From an uncultured Clostridia bacterium (GTDB lineage: Bacteria; Bacillota; Clostridia; Christensenellales; Aristaeellaceae), in the NCBI GenBank assembly GCA_946543085.1, contig CAMNLM010000003.1:1-59169 (forward strand): 59,169 nt of DNA, read 5' to 3'. Position 1 is the stretch's first letter, and every line of letters begins with the position of its first letter. A model generated the notes under the pieces. The model saw only the letters and a program-made list of their open reading frames with translations. It was not told the DNA's origin and did not search any database. The translations under genes and the position numbers were made by a program. Below, piece by piece: positions 7,688 to 15,883 of the stretch.

Positions 7688-8977
7688 TCACTCTTCGGCA
7701 TCCTCCGCCGCGCTCTCCTCCGGCAGGGCATCCTGCTCCACGGCCTCCAGCCTGCGCTGGATGGAGCGCGTGCGGGTGAAGGCGGTGTCGATGGATTCGC
7801 TGGCCTGCTGCAGACGGATGCGGGTCTTCTCGAGGATCTCCCCGAACCGGCCGAAGTCGTTCTTCACGGCGGCCAGCAGCTGCCAAACCTCGCCGGAGCG
7901 CTGCTGGATGGCGAGCGTGCGAAAGCCCATCTGCAGGGCGTTGAGCAGGGCGGCCAGCGTCGACGGCCCGGCGATCACCACGCGCTGCTCGCGCTGAACG
8001 CTCTCCACGGTGTCGGTGTCGCGCAGCACCTCGGCGTAAAGGCCTTCCACCGGCAGGAACATGACGGCGAAGTCGGTCGAGTGTGGCGGGGCGACGTACT
8101 TGCCCGCGATGCGGCGGGCCTCCAGGCGAATGCGCGCGCGCAGGGCCTTGCGCGCCTCGTCCACCGCGGCCTTGTCCCCGCGCTCCTGGGCGTCCTGCAG
8201 GCGCACGTAGTCCTCCTGCGGGAACTTGCTGTCGATCGGCAGCCACACCGGCGCGCTGCCCGAGCCGGGCAGGCGGATGGCGAACTCCACCACCTCGCCG
8301 CTGCCGGGCACAACCGTCACGTTGGCCTCCCACTGGCCCGGCGCGAGAATCTGCTCCAGCAGCGCGCCGAGCTGCACCTCGCCCCAGGTGCCGCGGGTCT
8401 TGACGTTGGTCAGCACCTTCTTCAGGTCGCCCACGCCGGCGGCGAGGGTCTGCATCTCGCCGAGACCGCGCGTCACCTGCTCCAGGCGCTGGTTGACTTG
8501 CGCCCAGCTCGCGGAGAGCCGTTTGTCGATGGACTCTGTCAGCTTGTCCTCCACGGTGCGGCGCATCTCGCGGAGCTGGCTGTCCTGGTCGCGGCGGAGC
8601 TCGGTCAGCTGGCCGTTCACGCCCTGGCGGAGCTGCTCCACGCGGCTGTCCATCTGGGTGAGCGTCTCGCGGACGGCGGCCTGCAGCTGGTTCAGCCGCT
8701 CCTCCTGGCCCTGACTCTGCATCAGCAGCTGCTGGCGCAGGCCCTCTGTCGCCGCGCGTTCGCGCTCCTCGCCGGCCTGCAAGGCGTCGCGGAGCAGGGC
8801 GGTCTGCGCCTCCTGGTGGGCGAGCAGCTCGTCGGCAATCTGGTTGAGCAGGGCTTCCTGACGCCGGGCGGCCTCGCGGCTGGCGGCCGCGTCGCGGCGG
8901 AGGAGGAGGAGAAGCGCCAGGGAGAGGAGCAGGCAGAGCGCCGCCAGGGAGAAGGAAATCCATTGGACGGTGGGCAT
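7688..8977 (-). CDS. rmuC: RmuC-family DNA recombination protein
   Basis: RmuC proteins limit inversions at short repeats and carry a predicted endonuclease-like fold. The 429-aa product has an N-terminal membrane anchor (residues about 6-28), a long coiled coil (about 30-190) and the conserved RmuC domain at about 200-400 (KTRGTWGEVQLGALLEQIL, SKFPQEDY, VMFLPVEGLYAEVLRD, KNDFGRFGEILEKT). Start chosen at ATG 8977, which has AGGAGG nine bases upstream; a longer frame to 9070 lacks a ribosome site and would overlap the promoter at 9017-9045. It is flanked by repeat arrays, which is notable for a protein linked to repeat rearrangement, though this may be chance. Confidence 0.92.
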   Translation of the reverse strand: MPTVQWISFSLAALCLLLSLALLLLLRRDAAASREAARRQEALLNQIADELLAHQEAQTALLRDALQAGEERERAATEGLRQQLLMQSQGQEERLNQLQAAVRETLTQMDSRVEQLRQGVNGQLTELRRDQDSQLREMRRTVEDKLTESIDKRLSASWAQVNQRLEQVTRGLGEMQTLAAGVGDLKKVLTNVKTRGTWGEVQLGALLEQILAPGQWEANVTVVPGSGEVVEFAIRLPGSGSAPVWLPIDSKFPQEDYVRLQDAQERGDKAAVDEARKALRARIRLEARRIAGKYVAPPHSTDFAVMFLPVEGLYAEVLRDTDTVESVQREQRVVIAGPSTLAALLNALQMGFRTLAIQQRSGEVWQLLAAVKNDFGRFGEILEKTRIRLQQASESIDTAFTRTRSIQRRLEAVEQDALPEESAAEDAEE

Positions 8978-9016
8978 GGTTTGTGCCTCCTGGGGAAATG
9001 GGATTGCTGTGAGGGT

Positions 9017-9045
9017 ATTGTAGCAGATATCGGCGGGCAATTCAA
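9017..9045 (-). promoter_or_regulatory. Promoter of rmuC
   Basis: Minus-strand TTGAAT and TACAAT are separated by 17 bp, about 40 bp upstream of the rmuC start codon. Confidence 0.65.
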
Positions 9046-9059
9046 TTGCGGGAGCGGGG

Positions 9060-9345
9060 GAAGGCCCCACCCCCGGCCCCTCCCCGCTGCGGCGGGGAGG
9101 GGAGTTTTCAGAGTGAGCCGGGGGACGCTTTCCTCCGGAAAGCGTATCCGGGGCTACCGCCCATTCTTCGCTGAAAACTCCACACTGTGGCGTTTTCCGG
9201 GCGCTCAGAATCCCCGGACCCCCTTGAAAGACGCTCCTGCGGAGGGCTTTTCGGGATCGTCCTCGAAAGGCGCTCCTGCGGAGGGCACGTCAGGATCGCC
9301 CTTGAAAGGCGCTCCTGCGGAGGGCTTCTTTGGAATCCCCGAAAG
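9060..9345. repeat. Composite intergenic repeat element, full set of modules
   Basis: Modules in order: GC hairpin (CCCCTCCCCGC/GCGGGGAGGGG, about 9077-9101); hairpin ACGCTTTC-CTCC-GGAAAGCGT near 9125-9143; palindrome AAAACTCCACA/CTGTGGCGTTTT at 9174-9196 flanked by GCCCATTCTTCGCTG and CCGGGCGCTCAGAATCCC; then three copies of the CGCTCCTGCGGAGGGC core (about 9230, 9270, 9310). The same order is found at 35.54-35.76 kb with about 80-bp stretches nearly identical. Confidence 0.9.
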
Positions 9346-9466
9346 ACACTTTGGGGCGGTTTCTCTCTTTCCCACAGAAAAAGGCAGGCCGAATCAAAAC
9401 AGCCTGCCGCTTTGCTTTGGCATGCATGGCCTGCGGCCTGCTCCGCGCGGGGTGCTTTTTTCCCGC

Positions 9467-9943
9467 TCACCGGCCGGAAAGCGCGGAGGACTGGTTGCCT
9501 CTCCTCCCCTGGAAGAACGCGTCCAGCACAGCCTTGCACTCGGCTTCCATCACGCCGGCCGTCCAGGCGGTGCCGCCGCCGAGGGCGGGGTCGGCGGGGA
9601 GGTCGTAGACGGAGCCGCAGCAGCCCTTGCCCGCGTCCGCCGCGCCGAAGACGCAGCGACTCACGCGGCTCATCAGCAGCGCGCCCGCACACATCGGGCA
9701 GGGCTCCAGCGTCACGTAGAGGGTGCAGCCGCTGAGCCGCCAGTCGCCGAGCGCCTCCGCGCCCCTGCGCAGGCAGAGCAGCTCGGCGTGGGCGGTGGGG
9801 TCGTGGAGCTGCTCGCGGCGGTTATGGCCGCGGGAAACGCAGACACCGTCCCTGACGAGGACGGCTCCGACGGGGACTTCGCCCTCTGAGAGGGCAAGGC
9901 GGGCTTCGTCCAGAGCGAGGGACATCCAGGATTGATCGTTCAT
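9467..9943 (-). CDS. tadA: tRNA-specific adenosine deaminase
   Basis: Converts adenosine-34 of tRNA-Arg(ACG) to inosine. The 158-aa protein has the zinc deaminase signatures HAE at 52-54 (with the catalytic Glu) and PCPMC at 81-85, plus the GAVLV and GHNRRE regions typical of TadA. ATG 9943 has AAGGAGCT upstream; longer frames to 10210 run into non-coding sequence. It lies 100 bp downstream of the MATE gene on the same strand; a GCCGGG/CCCGGC hairpin in that gap may end or attenuate the upstream transcript. Confidence 0.93.
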   Translation of the reverse strand: MNDQSWMSLALDEARLALSEGEVPVGAVLVRDGVCVSRGHNRREQLHDPTAHAELLCLRRGAEALGDWRLSGCTLYVTLEPCPMCAGALLMSRVSRCVFGAADAGKGCCGSVYDLPADPALGGGTAWTAGVMEAECKAVLDAFFQGRRGNQSSALSGR

Positions 9944-10018
9944 GGGGCAGCTCCTTGTGAGGTGTACGTCTTCCTTTGTTTGTCTGGGCGGCAGGGGAAT
10001 TCCGCGTCTGCGGCCGCT

Positions 10019-10043
10019 CTGAAGCCGGGCTTTGACCCGGCGG
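10019..10043 (-). terminator. Weak hairpin after the MATE gene
   Basis: On the minus strand, GCCGGG-TCAAAG-CCCGGC lies just past the MATE stop codon. The T-run is short, so it may be an attenuator rather than a full terminator. Confidence 0.4.
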
Positions 10044-11399
10044 TCAGGCCGCCATGCGCCTGGACAGCGCGCGGATGCGCCTGAAGTAGCCGATCGCGAG
10101 GAGGACGGCGGCGCCGAGCCAGGCGAAGATTTCCGCGAGGTAGACGCCCCATTCGCCGATGAGCGGCGGCAGGAGAAGGGCGCAGCCGAGGCGCATCGCC
10201 AGCTCCACAAAACCGCTCATCATCGGGATGAAGGTGTCGCCCAGCCCCTGCAGGGCCGAGCGGTAGGTGAAGAGCACGTAGAGCGCGCAGATGCCGCTCG
10301 CCATCACCGTGAGGAAGTTGCTGCCGTAATCCAGCACCTGCTCCACGACGGCGGGATCATCCTGCACGAAGAGGGAGAGGATCTCCCGCCGCAGGGGGAT
10401 GATCACCGCTGCGAGCAGGAGAGCGATGGCCACCGTGATGAAGGCGCAGGAGCGGACGCCCTTGCGCACACGGTCCAGCTTGCCCGCGCCGAAGTTTTGG
10501 CCGGCGAAGGTGCCCAGGGACGCGCTGATGGAGCCGCCGACCATCTCCAGCGGGCCCTGCAGCCTCGCCGCCGCGTTGTAGCCCGCGACGAAGATGAAGC
10601 CGAAGCCATTGACCACGCGAGTGAGGATCAGCCCGCCGATGGAGATGACGATGAACTGGAAGGCGATCGGCCCGCCCAGGCGCATCAGCTGGCGCATCAT
10701 CGGGAAGTCCGGCCGCAGGTCGTCGCGCTGCGGGTGAAGCATCGGCAGGCGGATGACCGCCCAGAGGCACACGAGGAAGGACACGCCCTGGGCCAGCGAG
10801 GTGGCGATGGCCACGCCGGCCACGCCCCAGTGGAACTTCGCGACAAACAGGATATCCAGGACGATATTCGTGAAGGTGGCGAGCACCATGGCCACCAGCG
10901 GCGTGCGGCTGTTGCCCACCGAGCGCAGGAAGCCGGAGAGCAGGTTGCTGCCGATGACCAGCGGCATGCCCGCGAAGATGATGCGCAGGTAGAGCGCGGT
11001 CAGGTCGATGAAATCCTCCGGCGTTCGCAGCAGGCGCAGGATGGGATAGAGCGAGAGCTGGGACACGGTCTCCATCAGCAGGAAGGTCGCGGCGCTCAGC
11101 AGGATGCTCTGGCCGCAGGCGCGGCGGGTCGTCCGGTGGTCGCCCGCGCCGAAGGACTGGGCGATCTGAATTGCGAAGCCCTGGCTCAGGCCGATGGCGA
11201 TGGAGATCACCGCCCAGTCCAGCCAGCCGGACGCGGTCACGGCGGTCAGGGCGGTGACGCCCTCGATCCGCCCCACGACCACGGAGTCGACCAGCGAATA
11301 GACCTGCTGGAGCAGGTTGGAGAGGATCATCGGCAGGGAAAACATCAGGATCAGCCGCGTCGGGCTGCCGGACGTCATATCCTTGGTGCGGGGCTGCAT
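10044..11399 (-). CDS. MATE-family multidrug/organic cation efflux protein
   Basis: A 451-aa integral membrane protein of normal MATE length, expected to have 12 helices and to exchange Na or H for cationic compounds. The N terminus (LILMFSLPMILSNLLQQVY, then DSVVVGRI) and the matching half-repeat around PIAFQFIVISIGGLI are typical of MATE proteins. ATG 11399 is preceded by AAGGAGGAAAA. It follows the HD-hydrolase gene by 19 bp, so the two share a transcript. The substrate cannot be predicted. Confidence 0.9.
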   Translation of the reverse strand: MQPRTKDMTSGSPTRLILMFSLPMILSNLLQQVYSLVDSVVVGRIEGVTALTAVTASGWLDWAVISIAIGLSQGFAIQIAQSFGAGDHRTTRRACGQSILLSAATFLLMETVSQLSLYPILRLLRTPEDFIDLTALYLRIIFAGMPLVIGSNLLSGFLRSVGNSRTPLVAMVLATFTNIVLDILFVAKFHWGVAGVAIATSLAQGVSFLVCLWAVIRLPMLHPQRDDLRPDFPMMRQLMRLGGPIAFQFIVISIGGLILTRVVNGFGFIFVAGYNAAARLQGPLEMVGGSISASLGTFAGQNFGAGKLDRVRKGVRSCAFITVAIALLLAAVIIPLRREILSLFVQDDPAVVEQVLDYGSNFLTVMASGICALYVLFTYRSALQGLGDTFIPMMSGFVELAMRLGCALLLPPLIGEWGVYLAEIFAWLGAAVLLAIGYFRRIRALSRRMAA

Positions 11400-11418
11400 G
11401 GGGTTTTCCTCCTTCAGG

Positions 11419-12063
11419 TCAGCATTCTCCGTTCCACTCGCGGTGGAACTCCTCCAGATAAGCCTCCATCACCGCGTGCCTGTGCTCGGCCATGCGCCGC
11501 GCGGCGGGCGTGTTCATCATGTCCCGCAGGAGGAGCAGCTTCTCGTCAAAGTGGTGCAGGGTGCAGCCGGAGGCCGCGCGGTAGGCCTTTTCGTCCATGC
11601 CGAGGCGCGGCGCGGTCTCGGGGTCATAGATCGGCCTGCCCGCGTGTCCGCCGAAGGCAAAGGTGCGGGCGATGCCAATGGCCCCGATGGCGTCCAGGCG
11701 ATCGGCGTCCTGCACGCACTGGCCCTCGGGGGTGTCCGGCCGGACGCTGTCCGTGCCCTTGAAGGAGATCTGCCGGATGACGCGCAGGACGCGCTCCGTC
11801 TCCTCCTCCGCGCAGCCGTGCGCCGCGAGGAAGTCCCGGGCGTGGGTCAGGTTCGCGGCGGTCTCCGGCGAGAGCTTCACGTCGTCCACGTCGTGCAGAA
11901 GGGCGGCGAGCTGGCAGACGCGCAGGTCCGCCCCGATCTCCCCGGCCAGGCGCGTCGCGAGGGTGTACACGCGCCAGGTGTGCCACCAGTCGTGGCCGCT
12001 GCTCTCTCCCTCGAAATAGGCCTTCGCGTAGGCCATCGCGTCCGCGATCAGGGTGTCCGCCAT
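11419..12063 (-). CDS. HD-domain phosphohydrolase
   Basis: A 214-aa cytoplasmic metal-dependent hydrolase. HD signature residues are visible: H24 and H28 in GHDWWHTWRV, HD at 57-58 (ALLHDVDD) and a later Asp in QDADRLDAIG. This pattern matches the YedJ-type uncharacterised HD phosphohydrolases; the substrate is probably a nucleotide or phosphate ester but is unknown. I chose ATG 12063 because AAGGAGGC lies upstream, whereas the longer frame to 12111 starts within the promoter region. A TTGCGA-N17-TATCGT promoter is at 12102-12130. Confidence 0.85.
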   Translation of the reverse strand: MADTLIADAMAYAKAYFEGESSGHDWWHTWRVYTLATRLAGEIGADLRVCQLAALLHDVDDVKLSPETAANLTHARDFLAAHGCAEEETERVLRVIRQISFKGTDSVRPDTPEGQCVQDADRLDAIGAIGIARTFAFGGHAGRPIYDPETAPRLGMDEKAYRAASGCTLHHFDEKLLLLRDMMNTPAARRMAEHRHAVMEAYLEEFHREWNGEC

Positions 12064-12101
12064 CCTGTCCGCCTCCTTCTTCTTCGCTCGCTGCAAGACG
12101 C

Positions 12102-12130
12102 ACGATAGCACAAACGGCCTGCTTTCGCAA
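12102..12130 (-). promoter_or_regulatory. Promoter of the HD hydrolase-MATE unit
   Basis: Minus-strand TTGCGA and TATCGT are spaced 17 bp apart, 39 bp upstream of the HD hydrolase start codon. The -10 box is imperfect. Confidence 0.45.
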
Positions 12131-12228
12131 GGGGATGCGGGCGATTGCGCCGGATCAGTGGGCGCAGGGTGTCCGCCGCCCCCCTCTTTTTGGTTCTTTT
12201 GCCGCGGAAAAGCGCCAAAAAGTCAACC

Positions 12229-12257
12229 TTGACAAATGGGAAAACCTTTGCTACAAT
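12229..12257 (+). promoter_or_regulatory. Promoter of tRNA-Ser
   Basis: TTGACA (12229-12234), 17-bp spacer, TACAAT (12252-12257). The tRNA begins 27 bp downstream of the -10 box. Confidence 0.8.
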
Positions 12258-12284
12258 AACCAAGGTACTTTTGAACCCACTTGT

Positions 12285-12371
12285 GCAGAGTTGGCTGAGT
12301 GGACGAAGGCGCACGACTGGAAATCGTGTTACGGCTGAAACCGTACCAGGGTTCGAATCCCTGACTCTGCG
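12285..12371 (+). tRNA. tRNA-Ser (anticodon GGA)
   Basis: Acceptor arms GCAGAGT and ACTCTGC pair perfectly. The anticodon stem CACGA/TCGTG holds the loop CTGGAAA, with anticodon GGA at 12319-12321, reading UCC and UCU. A long variable arm (ACGGCTGAAACCGT region) and the T-loop GTTCGAATC confirm a class II serine tRNA. CCA is not encoded. It is a lone tRNA with its own promoter and terminator. Confidence 0.95.
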
Positions 12372-12374
12372 CAC

Positions 12375-12403
12375 AGCACCGATGGCAGCATCGGTGCTTT
12401 TTT
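12375..12403 (+). terminator. Terminator of tRNA-Ser
   Basis: Stem AGCACCGATG / CATCGGTGCT with a 4-nt loop, followed by a run of T residues. Confidence 0.85.
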
Positions 12404-12433
12404 GCGCTCATCAATCACAGATGCACAGTTTTT

Positions 12434-12462
12434 TTGACAGGTCTCATTTTGTTGAGTACAAT
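12434..12462 (+). promoter_or_regulatory. Promoter of the dehydratase gene
   Basis: TTGACA (12434-12439), 17-bp spacer, TACAAT (12457-12462). It leaves a leader of about 220 nt before the dehydratase start codon. Confidence 0.75.
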
Positions 12463-12686
12463 GGTCGTCAGAACAGCGCTTCCGGTATTGACCCCGCGCA
12501 GAAGAAATGCTGTCCGTAACGTCCTTGAGCCGGCAAAGCGCAGGAGCGAGGGCCGTCCGTCGGGGTCCGGACACCTCGTTCCCTGAAAACCTTCCCCGCC
12601 CGCGCAGGATATCTCCCCTGCGCTATCGAATCTCTGCAGCACAGCGGCTGCAAATCAAACCAGACCGTCGATATGGAGGCAACAAT
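12463..12686 (+). other. About 220-nt leader of the dehydratase gene
   Basis: No gene was found here. The stretch is GC-rich with several possible short hairpins (for example GTCCG...CGGGGTCCGGAC near 12560). I looked for T-box, M-box and ykkC-type consensus words and found none. Its length suggests some post-initiation control, but there is no positive evidence for a known class. Confidence 0.4.
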
Positions 12687-14441
12687 ATGCTGAACAGTCA
12701 GAAGATGCGGCAGCTTGCGCCGGAAATCGATCCGCTTCGCCTGGGCACAGGCTGGAAGCCGGAGGACCTGGGCAAGCCGCAGATCTTCATCGAGAGCCCC
12801 TTTGGCGACAGCCACCCGGGCTCCGGCGACCTGGACAGGCTTGTCCGCGCCGCACGCGAGGGCATCGCGGAGGCGGGCGGCTTTGGCGCGCGGTATTTCT
12901 GCACCGACATGTGCGACGGCGAGAGCCAGGGCACGGACGGCATCAACTTTTCGCTGGCGAGCCGCGAGGCCATCGCCAATATGATCGAGATCCAGGCGAA
13001 CGCCACGCCCTTCGACGCGGGCGTCTTCATCGCCTCCTGCGACAAGGGCATGCCCGGCAACCTGATGGGCCTGGCGCGCGTGAACATCCCGGCTGTGGTA
13101 GTTCCCGGCGGCACCATGGCGGCCGGCCCCGACCTGTTGACCCTGGAGCAGCTCGGCATGTACGCGGCGGAGTTTGAGCGCGGGGAGATCGGCCGGGAGA
13201 AGCTGGACTGGGCCAAGGAGAACGCCTGCCCCAGCTGCGGCGCGTGTTCCTTCATCGGCACAGCCTCGACCATGCAGATCATGGCGGAAGCCCTGGGCCT
13301 CGCGCTGCCCGGCAGCGCCCTGCTGCCCGCGGCCAGCCCGGACCTCATCGAGTACGCGAAGCGCGCGGGCGCGCTGGCGGTCCGCCTCGCCCGGAGCGAG
13401 GGCATGCGCCCCTCGGACATCGTCACCATGGACAGCCTGGAGAACGCCATCATGGTGCACGCAGCCATCTCCGGCTCCACGAACGCCCTGCTGCACCTGC
13501 CTGCCATCGCCCACGAGCTGGGCCTCACGATCGACGGCGACACCTTCGACCGCCTGCACCGCGGTGCGCACTACCTGCTGGACATCCGCCCCGCCGGCAA
13601 GTGGCCAGCCGAGTTCTTCTGCTACGCCGGCGGCGTGCCCGCCATCATGGAGGAGATCCGCGGTATGCTGCACCTGGACGCCAGGACCGTCACCGGCAAG
13701 ACCCTGGGTGAGAACCTGGACGAGCTGAAGCGCAGCGGCTACTACGAGCGCTGCCAGCGCCGCCTGGACGAGGCGAACGCGCAACGCGGCCTTCACCTGA
13801 AGCGCGAGGACATCATCCGCCCCTTCGACAGGGCGATCGGCACGGACGGCTCCATCGCGGTGCTCAGGGGCAACCTTGCGCCGGAGGGCGCCGTCATCAA
13901 GCACACAGCCTGCCCGAAGGAGATGTTTTCCGCCGTGCTGCGCGCGCGGCCCTTCGACAGCGAAGAGGCCTGCATCGACGCGGTGCTGCATCACCGGGTG
14001 CAGCCCGGGGACGCGGTCTTCATCCGCTATGAGGGCCCAAAGGGCTCCGGCATGCCGGAGATGTTCTACACCTCCGAGGCCATCTCCTCCGACAGGGAAC
14101 TGGGCCGCACCATCGCCCTGATCACCGACGGCCGCTTCTCCGGCGCGTCCACCGGCCCCGTGATCGGCCACTGCAGCCCCGAGGCGCAGGCGGGCGGCCC
14201 GATCGCGCTGGTGGAGGAGGGCGACCTGATCGAGCTGAACGTGATGGAGCGCAGGCTGAACATCGTCGGCGTGGCGGGCGAAAGAAGGACGCCCGGGGAG
14301 ATCGACGCCGTGCTCGCTGAGCGGAGGAAGCGCTGGAAGCCCAAGCCGCCCAGGTACGAAAGAGGCGTGCTGCGGCTGTTCTCGGAGCTGGCGGCGTCGC
14401 CGATGAAGGGCGCCTACCTGGATTATGACGCCAGGGGATGA
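12687..14441 (+). CDS. IlvD/Edd-family dehydratase, sugar-acid type
   Basis: An iron-sulfur dehydratase of 584 aa. Likely cluster or active-site cysteines lie in FCTDMCDG (72, 76), CDKGMPG (118) and CPSCGAC (181-187), followed by GTASTM. The last motif and the extra cysteines resemble aldonate dehydratases (xylonate/arabonate type) more than dihydroxy-acid dehydratase IlvD, so a sugar-acid substrate giving a 2-keto-3-deoxy acid is inferred. No other ilv genes are nearby. ATG 12687 has TGGAGG upstream, and the longer frame from 12507 lies within the leader. The gene stands alone between a promoter and the next unit. Confidence 0.85.
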   Translation: MLNSQKMRQLAPEIDPLRLGTGWKPEDLGKPQIFIESPFGDSHPGSGDLDRLVRAAREGIAEAGGFGARYFCTDMCDGESQGTDGINFSLASREAIANMIEIQANATPFDAGVFIASCDKGMPGNLMGLARVNIPAVVVPGGTMAAGPDLLTLEQLGMYAAEFERGEIGREKLDWAKENACPSCGACSFIGTASTMQIMAEALGLALPGSALLPAASPDLIEYAKRAGALAVRLARSEGMRPSDIVTMDSLENAIMVHAAISGSTNALLHLPAIAHELGLTIDGDTFDRLHRGAHYLLDIRPAGKWPAEFFCYAGGVPAIMEEIRGMLHLDARTVTGKTLGENLDELKRSGYYERCQRRLDEANAQRGLHLKREDIIRPFDRAIGTDGSIAVLRGNLAPEGAVIKHTACPKEMFSAVLRARPFDSEEACIDAVLHHRVQPGDAVFIRYEGPKGSGMPEMFYTSEAISSDRELGRTIALITDGRFSGASTGPVIGHCSPEAQAGGPIALVEEGDLIELNVMERRLNIVGVAGERRTPGEIDAVLAERRKRWKPKPPRYERGVLRLFSELAASPMKGAYLDYDARG

Positions 14442-14568
14442 GCCCGCGCCGTCTTTTCCTTATTTTCACCGCCCCCATACACAAAAGGCGTGGGCAGGGC
14501 AAGCGAAAACCCGCGCGGGACGCGGAGACAGCGCCTGAAAAACCAACACAGCAAGTGGAGGATACGCT

Positions 14569-15006
14569 ATGAAATACATCGCTTACGGTTCCAACATGAT
14601 GCGGCGTCAGATGGCTGACCGCTGCCCGGACGCAAAGCTCATCGGGATGGGATACCTCACGGGCGCCCGGCTGGAATTCTACCTTCACGCGACGGTGGAG
14701 AAGACCGGGAACAGCCGGGACCGGGTGCCGGTCGCGGTGTGGGAGATCAGCGGAGCGGATGAAGCGAGTCTGGATCTTTACGAGGGCGTACGGGACGGTT
14801 ACTATACGAAGGAAGTGTGGCCGGTGACCCTGTCGGACGGCTCCGAGGTCGAGGGGCTGATCTACATCATGAAGAGTATCCGCCAGTCCCCGCCGACTGA
14901 CACCTACTACTACGGCATCCGGGACGCCTACAGGGACCTCGGCCTGGACGCGCAGATCCCGACGGTGCTGCAGCCCGCCCTGCAGCGAAGCCTGGACAGG
15001 CAGTGA
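14569..15006 (+). CDS. Gamma-glutamylcyclotransferase-like (GGCT/AIG2 fold) protein
   Basis: A 145-aa cytoplasmic protein with the fold-defining YGSN motif at residues 6-9 and a candidate catalytic Glu in LDLYEGV, as in gamma-glutamylcyclotransferases, which release pyroglutamate from gamma-glutamyl amines. The exact substrate cannot be told from sequence. ATG 14569 follows GTGGAGGATACGCT. It is separated from the dehydratase by 127 bp containing no clear terminator, so read-through is possible. A terminator shared with the convergent HAD gene lies at 15081-15127. Confidence 0.8.
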   Translation: MKYIAYGSNMMRRQMADRCPDAKLIGMGYLTGARLEFYLHATVEKTGNSRDRVPVAVWEISGADEASLDLYEGVRDGYYTKEVWPVTLSDGSEVEGLIYIMKSIRQSPPTDTYYYGIRDAYRDLGLDAQIPTVLQPALQRSLDRQ

Positions 15007-15080
15007 AGCGGTCAACGCCAGAGTATAAGCGCTTCCCCGAGAGGGGAGCATGAAACACCCGCCCCACAACCTCACAGCAA

Positions 15081-15130
15081 AAAGCCGGAAAGCGGATCGG
15101 GGATCAGCCCCTTCGCTTTCCGGCTTTGTT
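15081..15130. terminator. Terminator between convergent genes
   Basis: A 14-bp stem AAAGCCGGAAAGCG / CGCTTTCCGGCTTT encloses a GGGGATCAGCCCC inner stem, with T-rich sequence on the plus side. Confidence 0.75.
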
Positions 15131-15161
15131 CTTTTCTCTGTGATTTTCTCTGTGACCGGGC

Positions 15162-15803
15162 TCAGCCCCGGATCATCCGGAGCAGGGTGTCGCCGAGCTC
15201 CTCCACGGTGCGGGCCTGTACGGTGGCGCGCTCCCACTCCTCCGGGAACCCGTAGCCGTAGCACGCGGCGACGGTCGGCAGGCCGTTCGCCAGGCCGGAC
15301 TCGATGTCCCCCAGGCGATCCCCGGCCATGGCGGCCCGGGTGGGCTGATACTCCGCGATCAGCTCCGCGATGGCTTCCGCCTTGGTGCGCCCGTGTTTGG
15401 CCGCCTCAATGCGGGCAAAATACCCGTGCAGCCCGGTGTGCTCAGCTGAGAATTCCACATACCCCTGGTAGCCGTTGGAGACGATCATCAGGTCCGCCGC
15501 CTCCCGCAGGCGGTCCAGCGTCTCCCGCATGCCCGGAAAGAGTTTGATGGTGGACGGAATCAGGCGTATCTCCGCCTCGCGGCGGGCCGTCAGGTACTCC
15601 TCCGCGCGGTCGCGGGGGATGTCCAGCACCTCCACGGACTCCTCCTGCGTCGGCCCGTTGCACGCCGCGATCAGCTCGTCGGACGGCATGGGCAGACCCA
15701 TCTGCTCAATGGCCGCGCGCACCTCGGCGAAGCAGAGCGTCATGGAATCGGCGATGGTGCCGTCCCAGTCGAAAAAGATGATCGGGCGATGCGTAAGGCT
15801 CAT
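15162..15803 (-). CDS. HAD-superfamily phosphatase (phosphoglycolate phosphatase-like)
   Basis: A 213-aa cytoplasmic HAD hydrolase of subfamily I (helical cap). Motif I DWDGT spans residues 12-16 with nucleophile D12, motif II is the Ser in VSNGYQGY, and motif IV is GDRLGD. The architecture matches Gph/PpaX-like phosphatases; the physiological substrate is unknown. ATG 15803 has AAGGAG upstream; a longer frame to 16118 has no ribosome site and crosses the promoter at 15855-15883. Confidence 0.88.
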   Translation of the reverse strand: MSLTHRPIIFFDWDGTIADSMTLCFAEVRAAIEQMGLPMPSDELIAACNGPTQEESVEVLDIPRDRAEEYLTARREAEIRLIPSTIKLFPGMRETLDRLREAADLMIVSNGYQGYVEFSAEHTGLHGYFARIEAAKHGRTKAEAIAELIAEYQPTRAAMAGDRLGDIESGLANGLPTVAACYGYGFPEEWERATVQARTVEELGDTLLRMIRG

Positions 15804-15854
15804 GGACAGCGCTCCTTGCTGGATAATGGAATGCCGCCGCAGCGCGGCCTGAAC

Positions 15855-15883
15855 ATTATAGCCGATCCGGGCGGGGTTGACAA
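15855..15883 (-). promoter_or_regulatory. Promoter of the HAD phosphatase gene
   Basis: Minus-strand TTGTCA and TATAAT separated by 17 bp, about 50 bp upstream of the start codon. Confidence 0.7.

Noticed and set aside
9187..9735. Plus-strand frame with repeated ERRSCGG peptides as a repeat protein
   Set aside because: The peptides are translations of the intergenic repeat core and occur in several frames; the frame then runs antisense to tadA.
12463..12686. T-box or other known riboswitch before the dehydratase gene
   Set aside because: No T-box word (AGGGTGGNACCGCG) or other familiar consensus was found; only leader length is suggestive.
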